Position numbers and translations under genes: made by a program | NCBI GenBank assembly: GCA_024663395.1 | Contig: JANFAH010000030.1 | Span: 62,001 to 126,000, forward strand | Direction: 5' to 3' | Length of the DNA stretch: 64,000 nt | DNA from: Pisolithus tinctorius | Lineage: Eukaryota > Basidiomycota > Agaricomycetes > Boletales > Pisolithaceae | Shown here: positions 22,881 through 34,397 of the stretch, in pieces | Layout: each line of letters begins with the position of its first letter | Position numbering within the stretch: the stretch's first letter is position 1 | Notes under the pieces: generated by a model | The model's database searches: none | What the model saw: the letters and a program-made list of their open reading frames with translations, nothing else | What the model was told of the DNA's origin: nothing

Positions 22881-23548
22881 TAGGGCCGCTCAAAGTTGCT
22901 AGAGGTTCGGCTAATTCCTCGGGTGTTTGTCGGGTGTTTGTGGTGAGTTTTCGGCTGAGAATATCAGTATTCAAACTCCGACTGCTCTCGTCTAATCAGA
23001 ATATTGATCATCATTTAGTATGCATCCCCATTCCCCCCCATGTATACATCTGCTTTGTATTCACACTACAATAGTATGTAGTAGTACATATGAATGTGGA
23101 TGTTTGTCTTCTTTGCTATCAGTTCATTATCACTTGTTAGATCTCTCTGTTGATAAGCATGCACGCTTTTCGGCGGAGTTTGAATCTCCATTCGGAGCTT
23201 AAATATTCGCTCACAAACTCACAACTCAACCGGGCGAATGGAGATTCAAACTCCGCCGAAAAGCGTGCATGCTTATCAACAGAGAGATCTAACAAGTGAT
23301 AATGAACTGATAGCAAAGAAGACAAACATCCACATTCATATGTACTACTACATACTATTGTAGTGTGAATACAAAGCAGATGTATACATGGGGGGGAATG
23401 GGGATGCATACTAAATGATGATCAATATTCTGATTAGACGAGAGCAGTTGGAGTTTGAATACTGATATTCTCAGCCGAAAACTCACCACAAACACCCGAC
23501 AAACACCCGAGGAATTAGCCGAACCTCTAGCAACTTTGAGCAGCCCTA
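22881..23548. mobile_element. Palindromic element at the thymidylate synthase promoter
   Basis: Arms at 22881-23194 and 23235-23548 are near-perfect inverted copies around a ~40-bp centre. The ends read TAGGGC(C/T)GCTCAAAG inward, and TA at both ends may be the target duplication. No protein is encoded. It lies immediately upstream of the thymidylate synthase gene. Confidence 0.85.
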
Positions 23549-24185
23549 ATGGTGGACAAATATATATGCATGAGTATGTCTCCGACACTCACCTATCAAT
23601 TGTCAATACATTATGCTGACATTGGGTACGATAGTCAAGCAGCGTGAACCCACAGCCGAAGATCGCGTATCCTTTGCTTGGCATGCATCGATTCAACTAA
23701 AGCAGGTTTGCGTAGAAACAGGAGGTAGACTTGTCACCCACTCATATACTTACATGCCAGCATGAATGATCTGCACAACGTCAGTGCACATATATACTAA
23801 TCCTGCTAAAATCAGCTTTGACATTGGGCCCAGCTTGGAAGTTTTATGTCGCAAAAAAGTTAAGCACCATAACAATCCTGGCGGCTTGTCATGTGACTGA
23901 GATGCCTAATTCAATGGTATACCAATGGCAACGTAATGATGTCTTAGACTGACTTATTATGTTAATGCCAAAACAATACTCCATTAGGTATTAGAATGTG
24001 CACCTTAAGCCCAACGAATCATTGCAAGTGCATATCACATGATTGCTATCAATTAGATTCAACCATCAATTACATAATATTACTGGTTGTGACACTGAGA
24101 CCTCATTCTCTTCACCTGTGTCCTCTCCACCATGCTGCCCCATCGAAACTACCAGTGATCAAAAGAATCTTCTACTAAGCAACCT
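23549..24185. other. No gene recognised
   Basis: This is an AT-rich spacer, presumably the remaining original promoter side of thymidylate synthase and the upstream flank of the transposase. No domain was seen. Confidence 0.35.
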
Positions 24186-27100
24186 TGCAGGTACTGTGGG
24201 AACCTCTACCTGCCACAAGGGATCAAAAGGCACGAAGGAAGCTGTGTGAAGGAGCTCCAGAACCATGAAGAACGGGTCAAACACAATAAGGCATACATAC
24301 AGGATGTTTGTCGGGGTGAGGTGATCGTTTTTATGAAATTCTCTCAACTGCCCATTAGCTTACAATGGTTGCCTACTAGCCAATATTGCTAAGGAAGCCA
24401 CTGCAACATCCTCATCATCAGTGCACCCTCACATTGCTGGGTCTTCAGGTCCTGACTCCGCCATAGCTATGATACCAGCGCCACTTGGACAGCCATCAGT
24501 AACAGTAGGCCCTTCATGATTTATTCCTGGTATGTAAACCACTAGTATGGCTCTCGCCGACGCTTACATGTTACTGGACAGGATCACCGACTAGTTTTGT
24601 TCCCAATGAAGATGATGTGTTGATGGGCATGGCGGACCCTTGTGGTAGGGGTATGTCAGACTCAGGTAGGTTCAGAGCATATGTGTCATCAGCTGGCATT
24701 TGAACTAATCTTTCATTGCCTATATGATTATAAACTCTGATGTGTCAATAACAGCCCATGTGATGGGTCGCTCGGTGAACTCCGCTGCACCAGATGCCGC
24801 AAATGACCATCCTCCTGACTTCAAGACCGAATTTCATCCCCGTAGTAAGTGCCCAACCCTTTTCCAATTTGCTGAAGAGTTTGGCCAGCAAAACCTTGAA
24901 TGCATGCCCCCAGACCATGAGCCCTGGTGCCCTTTTGCCTTGGAGGGTGATTACATCTTTGCCTCGATTTCTGTGGAAGCTGGGCTCAGCTCAAATCAAG
25001 TTGACTCCCTTCTCAAGTTGGTTCACTGTATAAGTCAAGGAACCGCAAGTGTCACGCTATGCAACAATGCTGGGCTATGTACTGCTTTGGATAGAGCGGC
25101 GGCGCAGTTAACACCAGTAAACTCTTTGTTACTGGCGTGCTTTTGATGTTTGGCTCACTTCCCAGTCATTTGTTAGTTCTCCAAGTTCGAAATTACTGCG
25201 CCCTATAAGGGCAATGACGTGACATTCCCTGTCCATATCTGCCCTCTGTGGGACTGGGCCCTTGACCTCTTGCAAAATTCCTCCCTTGCACCACATCTCG
25301 TCTGGGATGCCCAATGGCTCTTCAAACATGATGGTGAGAGATGTGAGCACTTCTACACGGAACCTTGGACAGGTGATCGTTGGTGGGATATTCAAGTATG
25401 TTGTAATTAATGTTATCTCATACCACCATGCTTTGTAAATTTACTATCCGCTTTTTCGTGTTGTGCCAATAAAGTCACGGTTACCCAGTCATGTGGATAA
25501 CGCAGTCCCATTCACATTTATAATTTACACTGACAAGACGTGGCTATCGTCCCATGGTACTGTCAAGGGCTACCCTGTCATAGCGCATTGTGTGAACCTC
25601 CCAGTTCATGTTTGCAATGGTGAGCGATATGGCAGTGGCTGTGTCGTTGGCTGGCTTCCAATTGTGAGTACCATGCCTTCGTTTTTGAGCAATAGCGAAT
25701 AGATCTAACGGGTTTTACAGGTTCCTGAGCTTGCAAAAGAAGAGGGAAAGACTGGCTATGCAAACTTCAAACGTGTCGTCTGGCATACAGCATTTTTTCA
25801 GCTCCTTGAGAAGGTTGCAGAGCTCTCAAAGGTTGGTTATCTTCATGAATGCTACGACAAGGTTCTCTGCTGGCTCTTTCCACTTGTCCTTATCCTGTCT
25901 GCCGACTATGAAGAACTGTAGGTACTAACTTCTCTGTGACCCGATCGTACTTACCAGGCCTCCCTAGCTGTGTGATGACCCTTATATGAGGCATGAAGTC
26001 CAAGTGCCCTTGCCTGTTTTGTCTGGTCCCCTTGGAGCAGCTTTGGGATCTGAAGAAGACATATGAAATGCATACTACTGAGCAACACAAAAGAGCGCTG
26101 GCATTATTTGAGGAGAAGAAGACAGTTGGTGAGAAGAAACTGAAGTCCCTTGGGTTATGTCCTGTCAAGGTAGGTCTTTGACACATGTACTATGTTTACG
26201 ACTGACAGAATGTACGATAGAATGCTTTTTGGTCAGTAGAACATTCAGAGCCTGAACAGGCTGCCAGTTTTGAGCCGCTTCACTCCCTGCATGGTGGCAT
26301 GGGAGGCAAGCACATCCATGGGGAACTCAGGATTGTTGTCAGTGAGCTTGGCCATGATTCCAAGACACATTTAGAAGCACAGTAAGAATCTACTTAGTCT
26401 GTGGAATGGGCTAACTGTTGCGCAGAGTTTCTGCCTTTCCCTGTTGGCAAGGCCTCACACATTTTGATACAGTGATTCACATCACATTTTCTGATGGAAA
26501 TAAAATGCGAGATCTCACCAGGGTAAGTCAATTAGGACATGTTTAAATGTAGTTTGACGGCTAACAATCTCTCTGGTATAGCAATGTTTCTACGCCTCCC
26601 TCAACATTTTGACGCTGATGATGTCTCGAGTTGGGTATCAGTTACTTCGTATGATCAGTAGCTACCTGCGACTCGATACCCTCATTGGACTTGATGTGCA
26701 CACCGAGAAGACTCTTGGTATGATCAAAGATGAACTTCTCATCTTCAGGGATGAACTAAAGGTATTCTGTTCATCCAACCGTCTATTATCATGTAATGAT
26801 TTTCTATAACAGTTGTACCGATCCTTCGTTCATCGTTTGGATGATATGGATCTGAAGGATAATTGGAACTTTCCGAAGGCACATCTCTGGAAGCACATTA
26901 CCTGTGACATTCAAAGCAAAGGCGTCATTCGTAACTACAGTGCCTGGCCCAATGAGAAAATGCATGGCCCGCTCAAAGACACATACCAGGATCGCTCAAA
27001 TGGAAAGGATACTGCAGGGCAGGTATGATTTAAGTTCCTCTCACTTAGGCATTGTCTCATGATTCGTCACTCAGATTCTCTGTGTTGACCACCACTGACT

Positions 27101-28859
27101 TGCAACCAAACTCATTCAGGCATGCATCAATGCAGAAAACAAGTGTGTTAACGATGCTACCAATGATGACGAGGACCACAACACAGTACTCAAAGGGAAT
27201 GCCAAGCTCAGCGCACCCCAGCAGACTCGCTCACTCTCTGATGTTGAGAACACTAACCAAAACGACCAGGCGTTTGATGGATTCTGTCGGAAGCTGTTAA
27301 GTATGGGTTTACCCTCGGAGTGACCAGGCTTCAAGACTGGGTGACAGGGGTTAAGTCCGAGTGGCCAAAGTCGAGGCCGAGAGACAGGGGCCAAGTCCGG
27401 TTGGACTGGAGTTGAGGCCAGAGGTTAGGGGCTAAGTCCGGAGGACCGGACTTAAGACCGGGAGCGCGGGAACAAGGCCGGTAGCGTGGGAAACCGACCG
27501 GTGTTGGAGTGCGCACAGGGGGAAGCCGGTCCGGGGTTGGATCTACCTCCCTTGGTCTCAGCTTATGTGCTGTACCCTTATGCAAGCCAGGGAGAGGTCC
27601 GGGACAGGGGTCGGGGATAGCTTAAGGCTTGGCCTTAGCTATAGAGTAGTCTTGAGGGGTAGTACGGAGTTGAGGGTAATACTAAGTTGATATTCTGACT
27701 GAGGGTGCTACAAAGTATGTACAGGGGTTAAATACATGAGGCCGGTCCGGGATAACGAACATGAAGCCAGACTTGTGAATAAGCTATTAGCAAGATGATT
27801 AGCAAGAGAGTGGATAGCCATAGTGGCTGTGCCAAGGCTAATAGCCAAAGTCTGGGTGACCAGCATACCGGGGTCAGACACAGGATTTGTACAGTAAGCA
27901 AAAGTCAGATGAACGGGCTAGACTAAATATAGAACAAACAAAGGGAAACAGACCGGAGTTATGTCTGGGTGACCTGGACATAGACCTAGGAGGACCGGGG
28001 TGGAGCAGCACAAGGCCGGGAGGCCGAAATGGACCGGAGATAGGGGTAAAACACCGGACTTGAGTTATGCAGGCCGGAGTTGAGTTATCTAGGGCCGGGA
28101 TTGGGTTTTCTAGGCTGGACCAGGACCGGACTTGACCGGAGATAGGGGCTAGGGGTCCGGACTGGGCTGAGTCCGAGTCCGAGAGTCATGGATATGACAG
28201 AAGCTAGAAACTTTCCTCAACACTTGCCTCCCGACTTATGGGTTCCCCCTCGACAAGTGGATACAATTACAAGGAACACATACAGTATGTCCTCTTCCCT
28301 TTATATACAGACTTATCCACATTCCTCTGAAGATCTGGGAGTATCGATATTTGAAGGTCCAGTATGCTTCAATGGTGGACTGGGAGGTCGCTGTGAACTA
28401 CCTCCGATGTAATCCAAGTTTCCATGGTTGGCCACGATACAATGGTGCCCTCATTCAGCTTTCAGAGACCAAGACCACTTTCATTCGACTCATATTCATG
28501 TTCACTTGTAAGGTTGCAGTGTTCGAAGACACTTTTCAGTTTGCCCTTGTTCAGCCGCTCACTGCCGGGACTGGAGTGTGCAGGTTGGACCAAGATCTTC
28601 AACTTGTTTGAGTCAAAGCTGTATCTCGTGCAGCATCAATATTCATTCCCATGAAGTCGATCATTCGAGGTGCATTGCTTTACCTGGATCTGAGCCACCA
28701 TGGTGAGTTTTTGGTTGTTGAACACACTGATGGAGACATGTTCCTTCGCATGAGGGAATGGACCCAGACCCAGCCCCAAGCGCGGTTGCCAACCAAACAG
28801 CCTTCAAGTTCTGACTCTGATCAAATGCTGGCTGAAATACAAAGCGATACTTCAGGTAA
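24186..28859 (+). pseudogene. Basidiomycete DDE transposase (Plavaka/KDZ-like), multi-exon, broken
   Basis: A C2HC zinc motif opens the protein ('CRYCGNLYLP' then H-x4-C, 24192-24251). Exons separated by short GT-AG introns follow. A 'WDWALDLLQN' block (25250) leads to the first catalytic block around 'IIYTDKTWLSSHGTVKGYP' (25530). Next come 'LILSADYEEL' (25900), 'KCPCLFCLVP', a 'LHSLHGGMGGKH' block (26290) and 'NWNFPKAHLWKHI' with 'NEKMHGPLKD' (26860-27000). C-terminal blocks 'LRCNPSFHGWPRY' and 'LIFMFTC' lie beyond a 905-bp solo LTR (27295-28199). Excising the LTR restores the frame. A TGA at 25987-25989 stands where relatives appear to have Arg. The stop and the LTR make it non-functional. 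Family naming is from memory of conserved blocks. Confidence 0.7.
27295..28199. mobile_element. Solo LTR with GAAGC target duplication
   Basis: 905 bp begin TGTTAAGTATGG and end GGATATGACA, flanked by GAAGC at 27290-27294 and 28200-28204. Joining the flanks gives an open transposase frame (Arg-Lys-Leu-Glu-Thr-Phe). The right part contains CCGAGTCCGAGAG, resembling the end of the chromovirus LTR at 34008. The LTR is a recombination remnant of a full element. Confidence 0.88.
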
Positions 28860-29319
28860 GTGATCCTCATTGTCGTGCATTACTTCATCGAAACTGATGT
28901 AATTCTATACTATCATAGGGTCAGAGCAATTAGACGATCTTGGAGGGTTAGTGTCAGAATGAACGTGGTCGGTTTGCACTATACATTTCCGTGTTCACCA
29001 TGCTATTACCTCTTATTGCATTGTTGTATTTCTATTACTGCTGATAAGGTTGCCAGGGAGTGACCACATGGCATTGCAGCAATGGAAGAGTCAATGAAAT
29101 GATGTCTAAAGTCATGCCACATGTTAGTGTCCCGAGTAAACACAATTTGACATTGTCTTGCTGATATGCTTTTTTACATCACCAAGCGGCTGTCTTCTTG
29201 GACTTGAGGTGGGCTCACAAGCTTTTAAGAAGGTCTGCAAGTGTAAAACAGACCCAGGCTAAGTAGTGACACTCTTGTCCCTGTTACCTTCCACTTGAAT
29301 CATCTTCTGTTTTGCAGAC
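28860..29319. other. No gene recognised between transposase and DUF6698 gene
   Basis: Short open frames and possible introns of the transposase tail. An acidic Ser/Asp-rich exon starts at 29320 and may belong to either neighbour. Confidence 0.35.
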
Positions 29320-30592
29320 ATGCCTGAGGACTTCACACATGCACTTCGTAGTGTCGATTCAGAATTTTCTGGATCTGACACATGTTCAGACTGCTCTGAC
29401 TCTGAGGACAACACTTCTGATCTCAAGGAGCTTCAAGAATGGCATTGAATCATGCGTGAACCACCTCCAGACGCTAGTGCTCCCCAGCTATGCATTGCAC
29501 ATCACTTTCTTTTCATGTTCATTTAGTATTCTTACACTACGGCGACAGGCACTTGGCACTACTCAGTTGGCGTACTCAAAACTTCACATTGAGATGAAGA
29601 AGCTACAAACTGACTACAACAGTCTACTCTCCACTCTCCCACAGAACTGCAAGAGGGCTGTGGAGAATAACCTGAACATGATGTTGGACAATAACATTGC
29701 TGCCCAAGCAAAAAAGTATTGTTTCTTCTACCATTTCTGGGTCCCGAAGGATGTTTTCCTGCTCATGATTCCACCGCCCGGATATGATCTGAACGACCCC
29801 GCTCATTGGAGTACGCCTGAATCAAGAATTATCAGCCTTAAGGTGGAACTCTATTCCATGCTACCTAGTGACCTCAAGGCCCGTGCAACAACTTATAGCA
29901 ACTTTGGCTGTGTGGTAAGTGAACATTTACATCCCACAATTTGAATGCTAATGTTTATTGTTTCTAGTTTTCAAATGCAGTTGGGGCTGAAAGACCCAAC
30001 ATCCTCAAGCCTGTCAAGGATAATGCGCAGCAACTCTTCGTGCACTTGGGCCTTAGTGCCGATTTATTCGCAGCTGAGAATTCAAGGATTCTACGAGGGT
30101 CAAATGAGGATGTGAAAGCATTGCTGAAGATGCACCCAGGGAGTGTTGGTACTCACTACACCCCTCTCTCCCTGATCCTCTTCCCCAAACCAGATGCTCC
30201 AGTGGCTAGGGACTTATTCAAATCCCAGCTCCTAGTCAATGTAAGTTTTCTTCGCTACTCACAATTATACCTACATTAATTACTTCTGCAAGATCATCTG
30301 TGTCATGGTGTTTGGCAAGGGCGTCCTCACAGGCAAGCAAAGAGGTGGTCCACAGGGACGAGGTCAGAAACTGGGGATATCTGGTGCTTCAGCTGGTCTG
30401 ATCGCCATCGCTGCAACCTTTGTAAGTCTCATGTCCCTACGTTCTTCTGGCCTGAATATTCTAACAGCCTTGGTATAACAGGCACAGTACTTACTATTGA
30501 GTGACCATGAGCTTACTACCATTGGGGCAGAAAGCAGACTCAAGTATCAGGACGACTTCGAGTATTTCATTGAACTATTAAGTGACCCATAA
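29320..30592 (+). CDS. DUF6698-type protein, probably decayed at both ends
   Basis: The exon pattern runs through about 29540-29914, 29968-30240, 30293-30421 and 30481-30592 with GT-AG introns in frame. Blocks typical of this basidiomycete family are 'FFYHFWVPKDVFLL', 'GCVFSNAVGAERPNI', an 'LFPKPDAPVARDLFKSQLL' segment and 'ASAGLIAIAATFAQYLLLSD'. The family usually continues past the point where TAA (30590-30592) and TGA (30596-30598) stand here. The sequence beyond ('EWSLEVMEFINQGVW', 30599-30643) looks like the lost C-terminus. Function is unknown; such genes are often near transposons. The 5' end, including the acidic exon at 29320-29446 with its own stop, is uncertain. Confidence 0.6.
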
Positions 30593-31413
30593 AAATGAGA
30601 GTGGTCATTGGAAGTGATGGAATTCATCAATCAAGGTGTGTGGAACACTTCTAGTTGTGCCTCTACTAATACTGCACTGGATTCATCCAATGTCGATGCC
30701 TCTGTAGCTCCTACATGGGAGTCCGACATCTTAGCACAATTGAACGGCCCCCAGCAGCCAACACCCCCTTCCCACACACCCCCTCCTGACTCGAGCTTCG
30801 ACCCCAACCCTGCCTCCGCTTCACATCACATGTCAGAAGCAACCTGGGATTCTTCGGTTGTCATCTCTCAGACAAACTCCGTCTCCTTGGCACTTTTGGT
30901 CAATGTTGCGAATCTTTCACTTGGAGGTAGTCAAACATCCGTTCTACCATCCATATCTGCTCATGGAAGGGAGTTTTCTGTCCGGGGATGACAACCTAGG
31001 ATGGTTGAGGTCCCAGGGGCTGTGGTTGGAGCTATGCAGAACCTGCTGGCAGTGATCGCCCAGGAGCTGCCTACTAAGGAATGTCGTATCACCCGACGTA
31101 AGGTAAAGGGTAAGTAGTTGTATTGCCATAGTCAGCCATGTGAGCATGCAAATTTCAAGCTTTCTGGCTATGAACCCCTACTTTATGTGCTGTATGCGCT
31201 ACCACGCCTTTGCAAATACAGTTGTCCTTTTCTTTGATTCCTTTGAATTGAGGTGATGACTTTCAACCAACATATATCAGGTTTTGGAACATCAAGTTCA
31301 AATGGCCCCATCTCCCTCTCATCACAACTGCCCTTGCCGAAGAAATACCGCCCCATGTTGTGGGTGTTCATACTGTTGTCTGCATCTTTATCAAATCCCA
31401 GTCATGCTGGTGA
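30593..31413 (+). other. Tail of the DUF6698 gene and spacer
   Basis: The first ~50 bp continue the DUF6698 family sequence after two stops. A Ser/Pro/Thr-rich frame follows at 30644-30991. No further domain was recognised before the kinase fragment. Confidence 0.4.
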
Positions 31414-32121
31414 CATCTCTGGCAAAGAAGTGGCTATTAAGCTCGAGTCCATCAAAGCAAAGCACCCACAGTTGGTTCATAAATATGTGTTTCATTTTTC
31501 TCTCATCTAATTCACATCTCCAGACTTCTCATTCTCTCTCTCAATTTCATCCATTATGACACAAAGCCACACAATCCCCTGATGGGGATCGGGAAACGAG
31601 CAACCAAGTCAGCACCACTGACCTTGGTTTTGCAAAGGAGTACCATGACCCCAAGACTCATCTGCATATCCAGTGTATGGGGAACAAGAACCTCACAGGA
31701 ACTGCCTATTGTACCTCAATAATAACACTCACTTTATGGTTGAACAGGCCCACCATGATGACTTGGGGTCCCTTGCTTATGTCCTCATGTATTTCCTCTG
31801 TGTGCACTTCCCCAACGAGGCGTTAAGCCTGCCATGAGGAAGCAGGAGTATGAGAATCGTATGGTGGAGGAAAAGGTGACTACTTCCACAGACTTGCTGT
31901 GCTGCAGCTTCTCAAATGATTTTGACGTATTCTTAGATTACACTCAAGCACTTCGGTTCGACAACAAACCTGATTACTCCTACCTCTGCAAGCTCTTCCG
32001 CAACCTCTTCATTCACAAGGGTTTCCAGTATGACTTCGTCTTCGGCTGGAGCATTCAGTGTGGTGTTCCAAAGGACAGTAGTGCCAGAACGAGTCAGAAG
32101 GTGAGCGCTGGCAGAAGATAG
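31414..32121 (+). pseudogene. Casein kinase 1-like kinase, decayed
   Basis: Fragments follow CK1 order. 'SGKEVAIKLESIKAKHPQL' contains the ATP-anchoring Lys. A catalytic loop at about 31553 reads 'HYDTKPHN' where active CK1 has His-Arg-Asp...Lys-Pro-Asp-Asn, so the metal-binding Asn block is altered. Next come 'DLGFAKEYHDPKTHLHI' (DFG changed to DLG), 'NLTGTAYC' and 'HHDDLGSLAYVLMYF', then the C-lobe 'DKPDYSYL'-like segment and 'FQYDFVFGWSIQ'. Much of the N-lobe to the catalytic loop is missing, and frames shift at least three times. It cannot encode an active kinase. Confidence 0.82.
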
Positions 32122-32837
32122 GTGGTCCAAGAGGAAGAAGACCACCATGCCAGTGACAGGATGTAGGTGCCACACCCATTCCCACTCCTTTATTGTCTGA
32201 CTCTCTATATCGTTGTTGGGCTTCGTTCACAGACCCATTAGCTGCAAGCCAATGCTACTCGCGCTGTACACCAACAACGTGGTGCAACTCATGGAAGGGA
32301 AGGTGATATTTGGTAAAGGACATGTTCATGCTTTTCTGATTTGCACTGGGCACGCCCTGGGTGCGACCGGGATTGGGGGTGGAGGGAAGTGGTAAGGTTA
32401 CTCGGTCATGATTGGTCAAAGTTTGCAGTTGGGATGGCACACCCAGTGGGTCGTTCTGCAGTGGAATTGGGGTCATTTAGGGCACTTCCTGGCCTTGCGA
32501 TTGGCCCGAGGCAAGCCTTGTTGAACCTACCATTCTGTTCAATGTCTGCTCTCGATTCGTCTGTTCCATGGTACAATGGGATCGCCATCGTATCCGGATC
32601 GATCATTTCGTATAGCACAGACGCTCTTTTCTTCCAAGCTATCCCAATCTCCCTCTGGGGAGTGAAAAGGGTGGGTGCCTATTCCATTCTTGCTTTTCCA
32701 GACTCTCCCCCTTCAGTGCTGTCCTCATACAACATATACTACTACATTTGCTTCTTCATGTCCCTTCCATGACCATATATGCTCTTTTTTTCCCACTCCT
32801 GTTTTCCTTTGTGTGGTTGATCAACGTAGTACTTGCA
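32122..32837. other. Spacer between kinase fragments; no gene recognised
   Basis: Only short open frames of no recognised family. Confidence 0.35.
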
Positions 32838-33365
32838 CAGACATGCTGTGTTGCAGCTTCCCGAATGAATCTGGCATATTCCTCCATTACATTCGGGCAC
32901 TCCACTGGTTTGACAACAACCCTGACTACTCCCACCCCTGCAGGTTCCAATTCTACAACCCTTTGTTCACGGGGGTTTCCAGTACAACTATACCTTTGAC
33001 TGGAATATGCTCGAGCACTTTGGTTCGACAATAAACCTGACTACTCCTACCTATGCAGGCTCTTTCGAGACCTCTTCCTTCACGAGGGTTTTCAGTGCGA
33101 CCATGTCTTCAACTAGGGCATTTAGCATGGTACTTCCACAGGCTTGCTGTACCACAGCTCCCTGAGTGAATTCGGCATTCTCCTCAACTATGCTCAAGCA
33201 CTTCAATTCAATGACAAGCCCGACTACTCCTACCTTCACAAGCCCTTCTGCAAGGGTTTCCAGTACGACTACGTCTTCGACCAGAGCATTCAGCATGGTG
33301 GTCCTGAGGACAGTAGTGCCAGAGCAATTCAGAAGGCAAGTGCTAGCAAAAGAAAGGTAGTTTGA
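32838..33365 (+). pseudogene. Three further partial copies of the CK1 C-lobe segment
   Basis: After the first kinase remnant, the same C-lobe segment recurs at about 32838-33000, 33003-33120 and 33130-33365. Each contains a version of '[13 protein letters not shown]' and 'GFQYDYVFDWS'. The last copy also repeats the 'DSSARAIQKASA' tail seen at 32080-32110. Stops and frame changes affect all copies. Confidence 0.75.
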
Positions 33366-34007
33366 ACAGCACCTATTGGCATCCGAAGACTTGCCTGCAA
33401 AAATCATCCTCGTATTATGTTTTTTCACCAGGTTATTCTTGGATGGTGCATGTACCCACCTGGCCTTCGAATATGGAGGTGTTCACTTTTGCCCCACCAG
33501 CTCTTTGGTGAAGGATTTCCCGCTCCCCATATTTGTTTTGTTCATAGAGCCCAGTTTCCGTTACGGTCTGTTTCGATTCTGGTGGTACAAACACATTGTA
33601 TACAACATTGTTGATATTTTTCCCTCCCCAGTTGTGCAGGGTATGAATTCATATCTACATTACTCCCTTCTACATTTCCAAGATGGCAATCGCAAACAGT
33701 ATTCCAATTAATACCTGCAGCATTAAATTAAAACAGTAATACAGTTGTCATTATCTCTACATACTTCATGTAATGCTCTCTTGTTTGGCACATGTACAAT
33801 ATGAAGAAACAATCACTGAATAAATTTTGTGACAGACTCGAGCAATTCAATATCTCGAATCTCAATGTCCAGAGAGGGATTACCATTTTGGGGCAATTAT
33901 ATAAGCTTCCAGCTATAATACGTGTGAGGTCGGAACTTGAAACATTTTATTTCATTCAACTACCACTGTTGTTACATGTCAATGGCCAGCCACACACCCC
34001 AGTCCAC
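33366..34007. other. AT-rich spacer, no gene recognised
   Basis: No domain was seen. The stretch ends in TCCAC, which is the left copy of the chromovirus target duplication (34003-34007). Confidence 0.4.
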
Positions 34008-34386
34008 TGTGACAAGACCTAAACAACAGGGTTTGTTGTAGGCTCGCACCAAGAACCAACAGAAGGAAGAAGGAAGAAGGGAGAGGAGACAACTTAGAAG
34101 CAGGCGACTTTAGGACTCGAAGACCCAAATGAACTAGCTTAGAGCTAGTTGGGTGATTGAACGGCAATACTTATACTATGGTACATGAGGCTATGGTGAG
34201 GCATACATGAGGACCGTGACATCATAGTGATGTCATAATGATATCATAGTGGAGCGGAACGTACTAGAAGGGAGAAGCAAGACGAAGGTGAGGCGAGGTC
34301 TAGACCGGAGTCCGGACCGAGTCCGAGAGATAAGATAAGACAGAAAGATTAGATAAGATGAAAAGAAAAGAGAATGTATCGTAACA
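34008..34386 (-). repeat. 3' LTR of the chromovirus
   Basis: 379 bp, TG...CA on both strands. It is preceded on the minus strand by the purine run AAGGAGGGGATAG (34388-34400), the polypurine primer, which overlaps the pol stop codon. Confidence 0.94.
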
Positions 34387-34397
34387 CTATCCCCTCC

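Noticed and set aside
23020..23409. Identical short ORFs on both strands near 23 kb
   Set aside because: Same reason: they lie in the two arms of the palindromic element upstream of thymidylate synthase.
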